64,000 nt of DNA from Cyathus striatus (lineage: Eukaryota > Basidiomycota > Agaricomycetes > Agaricales > Nidulariaceae). A model generated the notes under the pieces. It saw only the letters and a program-made list of their open reading frames with translations, had not been told where the DNA came from and did no database searches. Positions 36,246-47,235 of this stretch are shown piece after piece (position 1 is the stretch's first letter; each line of letters begins with the position of its first letter). The stretch lies in contig JAOVFP010000007.1 in the NCBI GenBank assembly GCA_025738555.1, positions 3,596,001-3,660,000 on the forward strand, written 5' to 3'. A program made the position numbers and the translations under genes.

Positions 36246-37755
36246 GCAGGAAGTTGGGGGATATTACGTAATATTACTGTTGCTTTGTAATATGTAAATT
36301 AGTCACATGATCAATAAATAAATTCATTTTCTCCATATTTTAAAATGAATTTCACTCAATTTTTCATGTGAATTTCACTATATTTTCACTTTAATTTCAC
36401 CTAAAATACATGAAAGTTCATGAACCTATGCTTTTAGAAAATATTTAAAATCACATGAAGTTCATGTAATTTCATGTGAATTTCATGAGAAATATACTCT
36501 AAATTGGTGATATTCATGTGAAGTTCATGTGAATTTCTGCCTTTCATGTGAAATTCATGTGAATTCATGGTGAAGGGGGGGGGGAGTGTAAAGTACTGCT
36601 TGTCTCTAAGGTTTCATCTTTAGTTCTGGGTCCCTATTCTGACCTTCCTCTGTTCTGACCTTTTCTGTGTTTCACACTCAACCTTGCTCCTACCTCAAGC
36701 TTGTTCCTACCTCAACCTTGAAATATGAACCACCGAGAATCACAAGGGGTGCAGCACATAAGCTGAAGCCAAGGTTCACCTCCACACTTTTTGAGTTCTC
36801 CACTTCTGACCTTGAGCTTACATAATACTATGACTAGCTCCCTCCACACTAAACCCAGCGCCTTCCTATTATCCCTCCGAGTGGTATGGTATGTAACACT
36901 ATCCAAGCAAGCCACTGTTCAAACACTTAAGGCTGGTATACATCCTTGTTTACGAGTCTGCAAAAGTTAACTTAAGTCTAGGTCCTAGTCGAAATTGTAG
37001 AGTGTGGGTCCTCTAAGTTGATCTAGACACACCTAGAGTAAGTAATGAGTAACATGTATCTACATGAGGGTCACTGTATAAAGAATAAAAGAGATCTCAC
37101 CTCAGCGTGCAATAGAATACAATGACTGAGGTGTTAGTACATCGAGAAACAGATTTATATTAGTGGTAAAAGTAAGATCATTGTCCTCTGGTTAGTACAC
37201 CACTCTGATTGATGGGATTATTATTTTATCATTAGACTTGATGAGTGGTAGACATTTCATGGCATATAAAAAGTTAATGGCTACAATAGCATGGGAGCTT
37301 AAAGGTGTTTACACCACACCACACAGAAAAATAGATAAAATTAGAATAACAAAAGATAAAATAGCAAGAACTAGTAATCAAACTGCAATTCCCTTTCTAT
37401 ACTTCTGTGCTTTTCTATGGAAAGCCGGACAACCACACTCGACCATGTCAAAATCTTTGAGCTCCAACCTTTGGCAATTTGGCAGTGCACTTAGATACTC
37501 ACTTAGGCCCCCTCTGTTCAGGCAAATTTCGGTTTATGACTTAATTAATAATTAGAACCCTGCATATTCAAGTAGCAATGTAAAACATTAAAATTTGAAC
37601 AAAGTATGACAACATGGGCATTATGTTGATATTATATGTTTTAGTTCTATCATTACAGTAGAGAAGTCGATGCCTAAAAGCTTAGGTCGATAAAAATTAC
37701 AATAAGTATCAGTAATAATCCAATTTCAAATGTAAATATGTGAGCACTGATAAAA

Positions 37756-38634
37756 AGAAGGGAGTATTGAGACGAATAAGGGAGCACAGAATCAAAGTAT
37801 GGACTTGGAGCCACAGAGATGAAGTAAAATGAACAGTGACAAAGTACAGGGTGCAGAGACAAGGTGGGGGGTGCAGAGGCTACATTTAGAGCCAATAGGT
37901 GAATGTTATAGCTCAGCTGTAACCTTGGTGTATTCCTATGAATATATGTAGTCAGTAGTTAGAGTATGATAGGGAATATACCTTATTCACAGATGTTGAG
38001 TTGCAGATGTAGTTGGAAACAAGTTGATCTCAAGTCTCAGATTGTAGACTTAGCACATGCTTACCAATGGAGATAAGAGATGTTCTTATCTCTGAGTGCA
38101 TCAGAGTGAATCAGTGATGGTCTCAAGGTAAACTAGTGTAATGTAGAGTATACTTCAGTACATTAATAGTATTTAAGTAGCTTACTGCAGTACTTTTAAT
38201 ACTAGGTTCTAAGTGTTGAATCTTCGAACTGAGTTAAGGGTAAGTGAAAGTAAAAGATGATATTTGAGTATCCTATGTAGTCCTACTTATATGTGTTATC
38301 CTAGTGTTCCTGAATGTTCTAATGTACTCTAGGTAGTTCTACACTATTCTATGGGCTACTATAGGATTATAGAAGTAGTGAGAAGGTTCTGAATCATGAA
38401 GTAGTAGTATTTTGTATACTACAGAGTGAAACTAGTAGATATGTAAGGTGGAATATCTCTATGCTATAGGATACCCATAACAGTGAAGTAAAAAGCTTAG
38501 AGACTAAGTAATGAGAATAGAGATGAAGAATAGTGGGTTATAACAATGACAATAGTGTTGACATGATGTTTGTGTGTCTGATTCAAGGTTGGGAGCATCA
38601 GAACAAGGTATACATACTTGGGATGAAGTGGGGA
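37756..38634. other. Interior of the long-TIR element, left part
   Basis: About 0.9 kb between the left TIR and the gypsy insertion. It is AT-rich, CpG-poor and has many TAGT/ACTA words, with no open frame of note and no recognisable motif. The sequence TGGGT at 38635-38639 is the gypsy target-site duplication. Confidence 0.5.
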
Positions 38635-38639
38635 TGGGT

Positions 38640-39978
38640 TGTTAGTGACAGACAAGCTAAACACTCAAAGTTGAACTTAAACACTTGAATAGAGAAGAGA
38701 AGTGATATCTTATTGCTCATCTGGAATAAACTAGCACAAGAATAGAGAACTATCTAATTAAAGTGACTGTATTTATAGTAAATGTCCATGATGTAATCAC
38801 ATGTAAGTATCCTACACTACAACACATGTTACTGTGCTTCTACTGTGCAAACTCATGTACTACGTATGTAACAAGCATGGCCAAACTCAGACTCCAAACC
38901 AGTCGCTCACACATTCAAGTTTGGCTAATGCCATTAAATCTGTAGAAGTTGGAACTTGAATGCACTGTAGCAACTGGCACAACTTGCAAAGTAGATCATG
39001 TGCCTATTTTTTTTTTTCGCACACTGACAGTTTGCTGACAGTCACAACTTGCAAGTGCAGGTCTACTGAGGGTGTAGCTTGAGTGTAGCTGGGGTTTGAA
39101 CAGAGTTCGTGTAAGTACACATATTTTACATATTGTATATAGAGTTTATAAAGTAAGAATACTGGTTCAAATGACTAAGTACCTATTAAAAATAGATTGT
39201 TACATATGCATGACTACAGAAGGTCAAGAAAGGCCATAATTAGTGATATTGTATATCTGTGGACTAATCTATAAGAGAACAGGTAGGATAAATGGCAGAT
39301 TCTAGCTGGGATGTTGACTTTGCACACAAAAACTGACTAATAAATATTTAAATACATAACACTTGCCACAAAATGTCTTCATTGGACCTTTCCTAATGGG
39401 TCCAACTGCTCATTGTCATCACAGCATAGTTCAACAAAAAGTTGGACAAAAGGCATAGTATTACTTGGTTATTATCTTCAATACACTTCTGGACCTTCTG
39501 TAGTCAGGTATAAAAATGTGTAGCCAGTTAGTAGTCATTGAGTAGTCATAAGAACATACACTTTCACTTTTATAAACTCTATATACAACATGTAAAATAT
39601 GTGTACTTACACAAACTCTGTTCAAACCCCTGCTACACTCAAGCTATGCCCTCAGTAGACCCGCACTTGCAAGTCGCAACTATCAGCAAACTGTCAGTGT
39701 GCGAAAAAAAAATAGGCATGTGATCTACTTTGCAAGTTGTGCCAGTTGCTACAGCATGTTCAAGTTCCAACTTCTACAGATTTAATGGTGTTAGCCAAAC
39801 TTGAACATGCAAGCGACTGGTTTGGAGTCTGGGCCAAACTGTGGACTGTGCCCATAGTCTTGATGAATAACACATGTTGATATGCATGGTGTCCGCATTG
39901 TGTGTCATGTGACTGATCACATGACAAGATAAGATAATAGATTAGATAAAAGATTAGATAAATGGCGAAATCCTAACA
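38640..39978 (-). repeat. 3' LTR of the gypsy element, interrupted
   Basis: Matches 49700-50065 over its whole length except for a 944-bp TIR element with its target duplication (38888-39840) and a roughly 20-bp indel near 38670. It begins TGTTAGTGACAG and ends AAATCCTAACA on the plus strand. By eye there are about eight substitutions against the other LTR, nearly all transitions and several at CpG. Confidence 0.9.
38888..39831. mobile_element. 944-bp long-TIR element inside an LTR
   Basis: Begins CAGACTCCAAACCAGTCGC and ends with its exact inverse complement. The inverted repeats run about 265 bp (38888-39152 and 39569-39831) with a handful of differences. Flanked by a perfect 9-bp duplication GGCCAAACT (38879-38887 and 39832-39840); the other LTR shows the empty site GGCCAAACTGTGG near 49920. 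No protein is encoded. Long TIRs with a 9-bp duplication fit a non-autonomous Mutator-like element. Confidence 0.9.
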
Positions 39979-42900
39979 TTACCCCCCCTTTAAGAGTCAT
40001 GTCCTCACGACATTTCCAAAGTTTCTTCTAATTGTCAAAGTCAGTAGTAGTCAATTAGTCATATAATGAGGATGGGGAGATAATGGGAGATTATGAAAAC
40101 AGAAATGACAGAGGTGAGAATGATAATGAAATAAAGAATGATGATGATTTTGTCAGAGTACATGGTGAGGAATATAGTTTCATTAAGAGAATGTGTGGGT
40201 TTATATATTAAGGGCTTCCAGGTTTTCCTGATGGAACTTATTTAATAGGCTTTTAGCTCCTGATAGAGCAATAATCAGTTCCCAGGTACAGTCTTTGAAT
40301 GAATAACCCTTCCATTTTATTTTATATAATACACATTTTTGGTTCTTTTTCCATGCTAGAATCAATTCCACTTTGTATTGATATGGCAGCTATTATTTTG
40401 GTTGGAACTATTTAATAAAACACTATAAAATCCAGACAGTAAAAGCTTACTTCTAAGATCTTGGGTTTGAGAGCTGGGGCTAAGTCCCATGTTGCCAGCT
40501 GAAGTATGAAAATACATACATATCAAGGGAAAGACTAATACAATAAAAGATAAAAAGGGAGAAAGCTTGTAAATACTGACTTACCTGGATGGGGTATTCC
40601 CTGTTTAAAACACTTCTATAATATTAGTTCCATCAGAAAGAGAGCACCTACATCTGCTATTGATGCATTGAACGATTGACAATGTCTGGAGTCTAAGTCC
40701 AAAAGGAACATGTGATCAGATGCATATATCTACAATTGGCAGGTCTGTGGACAATATTTGCTGGTACAAAGACATCGACACTTGACAGTTAAGCCAAGTG
40801 TCAGGCATGGATATATGAGAACATTCATACACACTTTGCAAAGCATTGCATGTTGCTGTATGGAATGCATCAGTGCATGGAGCACGTCCATATGCACTTG
40901 GCATGGCATAGTGTGGTCATGCATGATGTGCATCAATTGGAATAGAGTGCATATGCTATTTTTAGGACACTGTGCAATTTAGTTTTATTGCCTCAGCCAG
41001 CTATGGACTAAATATGGTATGCACATTTGGAACTTTAAAAATGTATTATTAGATTTCAGTAGTATATATAAGGTGAAGAATAATGTGAGGGAATGCCAAG
41101 TACTGCTGTCATTTAAGATTAAGTTAATCTAAGGTGCTAACAGGAATCGACTTTGTTCGTGTTACAACACCTGAGTGTCAGGAAATATTTAGCAAGGATA
41201 TTCTTGGAAATTTAATGGGTGATCTTGTACAGCAAGAGCTGTATGAATTGTATGAAACTTGGTATGAAGGATATTGTACAGCAAAGGCTGTATACAATGT
41301 CAAGTATAATGAAAAGGGTATAGTACACACTATAGACCTAATGCTATTTATAATGTGTATGTTGTATAGATCAATGTTCAACTTGCTTAGAACTTGACCT
41401 ATGATCTGCTTCTTATTCTGTTACTGTTACTCTGACTGTGACTGTGACTTCTGATTAATACTGTGACTGTTACTGATCTGTTTACTGTTGCTGATACTGA
41501 TACTATTTCTGACTGGACTGGCTGTGCTAATAAAACTGTACTAATAACTGATGACTAATGACAAATGGGTGAGACTACTGGGGGATGGGTAGCTATCTAT
41601 CTACTGCCAAACTGCCCTCCTTATATACCTTTTCCTAACCTGCTTAGTAATCCAATTCCCACTCTACCAATCTACATTGTTCTCCAAAATGAGTAATGTG
41701 CAAGTGTAGATTTTAGATCTGAGGCTGTACAGGACAATGGTATTTGAGGGTTAGTCAGCAGAGAACAATAGCATATGTTAGAAAAATGTGTAATAAATTG
41801 CATTGTTCTAAATAAAGAGCTACATTGTTCTGGGCAAGAACAATAGGAATCCATTTTTATAACAATGGAGTAGAGAACAATAGATACCTTTCCACCATTG
41901 TGTGAACAATGGTGGTGAAAACAATGGAGTCATATATAAATAGTTTCACATTGCCTTCAGATAATGGATGAATAGTACAATGTAGTTCATTTGTGATGAA
42001 CAATAGGAGTGAAAACAATGGAGTTGTATATAAATAGTTTTCTCATTGTCTTCAAGCAATGGGTGAATAGGACAATGGAAGAGTGCCATATTATCCTTTG
42101 TTAGTGCATTGTTTGTGCAAGTGATTAATTATTGGTATGTGTATTATGTTTAATGGTGATTTAGAGTTGTTTGTTCATGTAAGGTATTGGGTATATTTGA
42201 TTAGTAGTGTGTTGTATCATGTGATTGTGTGAGCTATTCAGTCATGTGACATGACTGCGTAATTCCTTTTATTGTGGTATACAGTGCATTATATATAATC
42301 AATAATCAAGCCTGTCACATCCCATTCTATTCCACTAGGAACAAGAACCTCAGAGTAGATAGTCTAATAGTGGAGTAACTTGTACAATGTTAGTAGGGTG
42401 TGTGGAGATAATGAACAAGTATGGGAGTAGTGGAACATTGGCTTCAACTTGTGTGTTGCACCTCTTGGACTTCCAGTTCCATATTTAGAACAAAGTGGAG
42501 TAAGTGGCAAAATAGCGGAGTTGGCTCAAGGCCCAAGTGGGAGAAGGGTGTAAACGTAGTTGATTTGAAACTGAAGTCTATCTACATTACAGGAGTAGTT
42601 TATATAGTAAACTACTTTGTCCGAATGTGTATGGAGTAAACTACTTTGTCCGAATGTGTATGGAGTAATGCCCATGGGTATGTGGCATCCTAGGGGTAAG
42701 TAAACTCCATAAAATGTAGACCATGGTAAACTAGTAGTATGCCTCTACATTATAGTCATAGGAGAAATGGCCATGGCCAGAGAACAAGGTAGTAATATCA
42801 AAGGGAAGGAACAAGTAAACAGTTACAAGTAAACATTAGTAAGAAAGAGTTCAATATATAACAAGTATACATAGTCCAGAGGAAATGTACTAAAAGTGGA

Positions 42901-43261
42901 GTAAACCCAGAGTTGACTCCAATGGTACAGGGATTGTCATGGATATGACAAAGCCTGACACTGCGCAACAGCAGTATTTCCATTCCCCACAGACAGGGTA
43001 GCACCGACAGACAAAGATATTCTGTTTTTGACGTATTTTAGAGATTGATAAGCACATGTAGCGCCTACAGCATTAAAGTAACAATGTTCTTGTCGCATTA
43101 GTTTACTAAATTGAATATCATTTACACTTGAACCATTAAACACCCTTGAATTTGTAAGACTATTGTTTTAACACAAGTAGTAATATTGGAATTATAGTAT
43201 TATTACAGTATATAGTACTACAAATCTCATAGACTACTAGTAAAATACTGGTAGCACCATC
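39979..43261. other. Long noncoding 3' region of the gypsy element
   Basis: About 3.3 kb between the 3' LTR and the integrase end, unusually long for this element class. It includes a GT/CTGA microsatellite-like patch (41400-41520), a stretch with repeated ACAATGG/CCATTGT words and duplicated TATATAAATAGTTT blocks (41690-42110), a 33-bp tandem duplication at 42597-42665, and a CpG-bearing open frame at 42937-43143. It may contain further old insertions whose ends I cannot define. Confidence 0.5.
42937..43143 (-). pseudogene. CpG-bearing open frame, possible captured fragment
   Basis: A 68-codon frame (FNGSSVNDIQFSKLMRQEHC, then YVKNRISLSVGATLSVGN) that retains several CpGs (GCGCAAC, CACCGAC, TTGACG, GTAGCGCC) within DNA that otherwise has hardly any. 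It is not part of a gypsy domain I know. It may be a fragment of a host gene carried by the element, or chance. I see no splice partner. Confidence 0.25.
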
Positions 43262-46200
43262 AGTATTGTTCCTCATCTTTGATTAGAATTGCAGGTGGAG
43301 GTTTCAGTTTCTTTTGTGACAGATATTGAGCCAGTGTATATTTAGATAATAGTTTGACATTAAAGGTTGGATTTTTTCTTTTCCATGATTTAGGTAATTT
43401 GAGTTTGTAAACAGATTTTCCAATTTTCTCAATAATTTTGAAAGGTCTGTATCATTTATCATCCAATTTTTCAACTGGTCAGTCAGATTTAATATTAATC
43501 CCTTCTAAATAAACCTTATCACCAATTATATAATCAGGTGCTTCTTTTCAGTGTTTGTCATAACATTGTCCCATCGTTTCATTTGCTAATGATAGAGCTG
43601 CTTTAGCATTTTCTCTAGCTCTTTCCATTATCTTAACAAATTCTTCTACTCCTGCTGCTCTTGTCTTTCCAGATGGCTTTATTCCAGTGTAAGGATGAAA
43701 TCCATACATTAAATAGAATGGTGTGTATCCTGTGGTTCTGTGTATCATGTTATTATAATTAAATTGACACACATCTGTATGTCGTGCCCAGTCATCCTGA
43801 TCATAATTTACATATATTCTCATGTATTGTTCTATTTCCTGATTGACTCTCTCTGTTTGTCCATTTGTTTAAGGTTGGTAGGATGTAGATAGATTCATTC
43901 GAATACCAAGTTGTTTTGTTAATTCCTTCATAAAGAATGAAGCGAATTGACTTCCTTGATCACTAATAATTTGTTTTGGTACTCCATAATGTTTAAATAT
44001 GTTTTGTACATATTTTTCTGCTGTCCCTGCACTATTGATTTCCTTATTGCATGGTACAAATGCTGCCATTTTTGTAAATCGATCTACAACTACCATTATA
44101 AAATTGAATCCTTTGGATAAAGGTAGTGGTCCAACAAAATCTATAGATATGGTGTGCCATGGATGTTCAGGAATACTATTCAGAATAAGTTTTCCAACTG
44201 GAGTGGATCTATGAATATTGGTTCTTTGACAGGCTTCGCATCCAGATATATATTTCTTTATATCTGCCATAAGTCTAGGCCACCAATAATCTCATGTAAT
44301 AAGTTCTTGAGTTTTATATTCTCCATGATGTCTGGATATTTCTGAATCATAACAGAGTCTAATTATATGTTCCCTTAATTTGGCATTTTTAGGGACATAT
44401 ACATGATCCTTCCATGTAATGATGCCTTTGATAGATTCAACCCAATCTTTCAATTTCAGATCAAGCATCTTTATTACTTCCTTGTCTTGGTTCTTTCTGG
44501 ATTTATGGATTTGTTCCATGATCTCTTCATCTTCTCCATGGATTTCGTGGGTTTGTCTGAAATGTTCTGGTTTAAGTAATACAAGATTTTCATTGTCTAA
44601 ATCTCCTTGATCATGCCCAGCCCTTCTTGATAGTAAATCCACTTTAGTCATTTGGTTACCAGGTTTGTGATGTAATGTATAATGGAATTCTTGTAGTTCA
44701 GTATTCCATCATGCTTGGTGTCTGTTTAACTTTTGCAGTTTTCTAAAATATTGGAGATTTTTATGATCTGTCCAGATTTCAAAGATTTGTTTAGCTCCTA
44801 AAAGGTATTGTCTCCACATATCTAGAGCTCTCATAATAGCAAGCATTTCCTTATCATAAATTTCATAATTCCATTCCATTGGGCTTAGGGCATGCAATAA
44901 AAAGGCAATAGGTTTCCATTTCCCATCTGGTTGTTCCTGAGATAAAATGGCTCCATTAGTGAAATCTGATGAATTGGCTTCTACTCAATATTTTCCATCA
45001 TCATTTGGCATTGCTAGAATGGGTGCCAAAATGATTTGATTCTTAAGTTGTGAGAATGCAAGTGCTTGATCTAATTCCCATTTCCATTCATTTTTACCTG
45101 TGAGTTCATGAAGGGGTTTCGCAATCTTAGCAAATCCTTCAATAAATTGTTGGTAGAAATTAATAAAACCTAAGAATTGTTGGAGTTCTTGTTTATTATT
45201 TGGGACCAGCCAATCAACAATTGCCTTAACTTTTTCTGAATCCATGCATACAGAATTTTTGGAAATAATAAGACCAAGATATTCAACTTCAGCTTTTTCA
45301 AAGAAACATTTTTCTGGTTTGAGATATAGTTTGTGTTCTTCTAATTTTCTAAGAACATGCTTAACCATTTTTCTATGTTCTTCAAGAGTTTCCATAAATA
45401 TCAAAATGTCATCCATATAAATGATTACAGTTCTTTCATTTATTTCCATTCTGAATATATCATTCACCATTGTTTGGAATGTAGCAGGTGAATTCATAAG
45501 ACCAAAGAACATCACTAAGGGTTCAAACAATCCTTGATTAGTTCTAAAAGCAGTGTATTGCTTGTCTCCTTCTTTGATTCAGACATTATTGTATCCCCAT
45601 CAAATATCCAATTTGGTGAAATATTGTGCCTTCTTTAATTTATCTACTAATTCCTGAATTAATGGTAAAGGGTATCTATTTTTAACCGTCATTTCATTTA
45701 ATTTTCGATAGTCCTAAATTGGTTGGAGAGATCCATCTTTTTTCTTAATAAAGAAGAACAGAGATGCCCATGGTGACTTTGAAGGTCGAATTCATCCAGA
45801 GTTAAGGTTTTCATCAAGAAACTCATCAAGTTGTTTCTGTTCATCAAGATTCAACAGATAGATCTTGCAATCAAATGATGTAGCTCCTGGTAATAATTCT
45901 ATTGTATGATCCCAGGGTTGTTAAGGTGGAAGTTTGTCAAATGATTCTTTGGCAAATACTTTCTTGAATTCATGATAATACATCAGAACAGTTTCTTTCC
46001 AGTGTTTCTTTGGTTTTTGCTGATTTTGTGCTTCAGCAATCTTGGAAGCAGTTGTCTGGAAGGCTCATAATTTGATTTGTTCAAAAATATTTACTGCAAT
46101 AATTTGATCATCAGATTCAAGATCTATAGGTTTGTCTAGATCTGATTCATCTTCTTCAGGGTTCATGGTGTTAATTAATGGAGTACACTCTAATGGACAA

Positions 46201-47235
46201 CATTTGAATTTAAGTGATCCTGAAGAGGGAAACTCGAGGTTGAAGGTTCCTATGCAAAGAAATGCAAGTCGTTGGCGTGTCCATCCAATGTAAGGATTCT
46301 AAGGTGATGTGATACAATGATCAGTGACGAATACAAAAGAAAACAGATGAGAACTTTGAGTTTTGAAGTTCTGAGATGAAATTTGACTGAGTAGAGTTTG
46401 CACAACGAGTTGGAACAAGTAGAACAGTGTAGAGTGTTTCAGACAGCAACAGAGAACGAAAACGAATCATTTAGACGAGAACTCGAGATGGTGAACTTCA
46501 CTGGATTGCTCAAGACTGACATATACAGTTTAAATAGTAAAAGACAAAGATATATACCTAAAAGAGCGAAATGAGTGTAAGTAAAGCCAAGAAAAAGATA
46601 GTATTAAAATAATTGTTTCAAGGAGACAAAACACAAGCTTGTTTTCTATAGAATGCAGAGAATAAATGAGAAGATAGGGAGAGGAAATGAATATATTGAG
46701 ATGTTGATATGGAGATGAATAGATTTTGAAGCACCACCATTGAGCAGTCTCTTGGTTACTTTAGTCAGTGTTATAAACATTATTGTGGTGGTCTTGGTGC
46801 CGACAAAGTGGCTAGCATTGTGGTGAAGGGGGGTGGAGGCGGAGAGCATTGGGAAGTGTGTTGAGGTGGCAGAGACAATAGCATAGACATGCTGTTTCAA
46901 GCTTGATGACGTGAACACATCACATGACTGAACATGTTCACAGGACTTGTAGAATTGTCTGTTCCATAGTGCAGGCTGAATGCCTGCTCTACAGATCCTT
47001 CCTTCCAGTCTATTTCTGGATTATGAACCTTAAGCCAATCATGACTGATGAACATAGAGGCTTTTCTGAGATTGGATACAGTGAATTGGAGAATTTCTAC
47101 ATGTCTTCCAAGTTGTACTCATAATTCAACATAATCAGTGATAGCTCCATCACTATTGAGGGTTCTGTCAGCATTATACACAGAAGTTGGTCTAGGAATT
47201 TTTTTTGTTGTGATTCAATTATTTTCTACAAATTT
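43262..47235 (-). pseudogene. Gypsy pol: protease end, RT, RNase H, integrase
   Basis: Read on the minus strand. The protease end and linker are at 47235-46994, then a solo LTR interrupts (46221-46993). RT follows at about 45850-44985, with YMDD in VIIYMDDILIF near 45410 and FGLMNSPATFQ just before. RNase H (WTDHKNLQYF) is at about 44985-44700. Integrase is at about 44650-43300, with a zinc-binding CEACQR, then SIDFVGPLPLSKGF, then SDQGSQFASF. The C-terminal strand KSVYKLKLPKSWK lies near 43400 and a chromodomain-like PPAILIKDEEQY near 43265 is cut by a stop. Stops fall at points where related proteins have Arg or Gln (for example near 43870, 44290, 44706 and 44983), each explicable by one C-to-T transition. 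Confidence 0.85.
46221..46993 (+). mobile_element. Solo LTR nested in gypsy pol
   Basis: 773 bp, beginning TGAAGAGGGAAACTCG and ending GCCTGCTCTACA, with a perfect 5-bp duplication GATCC (46216-46220 and 46994-46998). Removing it joins the pol frame between DWKEGS and LKFKCCPLEC. Two related but diverged copies sit at 50380-51640. It has more CpGs near its start than the pol sequence around it. Confidence 0.9.

Larger units (their letters stand above)
35145..36598. mobile_element. Inverted-repeat element with TTCACATGAA-type arms
   Basis: A 1454-bp element flanked by a perfect 8-bp duplication CTTGTCTC (35137-35144 and 36599-36606). The ends are imperfect inverted repeats: CTTTACGCTCC plus a C run on the left, and a G run plus GGAGTGTAAAG on the right. 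Each arm (about 35170-35440 and 36330-36575) is a dense array of TTCACATGAA, TTCATGTGAA and GGTGAA words, so the two arms pair over most of their length. The interior holds a tRNA-like module (35525-35612) and a G-rich, CpG-rich tandem core (35880-36245). No transposase frame is present. The 8-bp duplication would fit hAT-type or similar cut-and-paste enzymes, but the termini do not match a family I can name. Confidence 0.8.
34737..36898 (+). mobile_element. Solo LTR interrupted by an inverted-repeat element
   Basis: Begins TGTTACATCTGTGTC and ends GGTATGTAACA (TG..CA), with a perfect 5-bp duplication CTATC at 34732-34736 and 36899-36903. Copy A shows the empty site as TTGTCTATCCAACC near 20170. 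Without the element nested at 35145-36598 its length is about 700 bp, close to the 765-bp solo LTR at 21004-21768, which it resembles in the opposite orientation. No coding sequence is seen. Confidence 0.85.
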
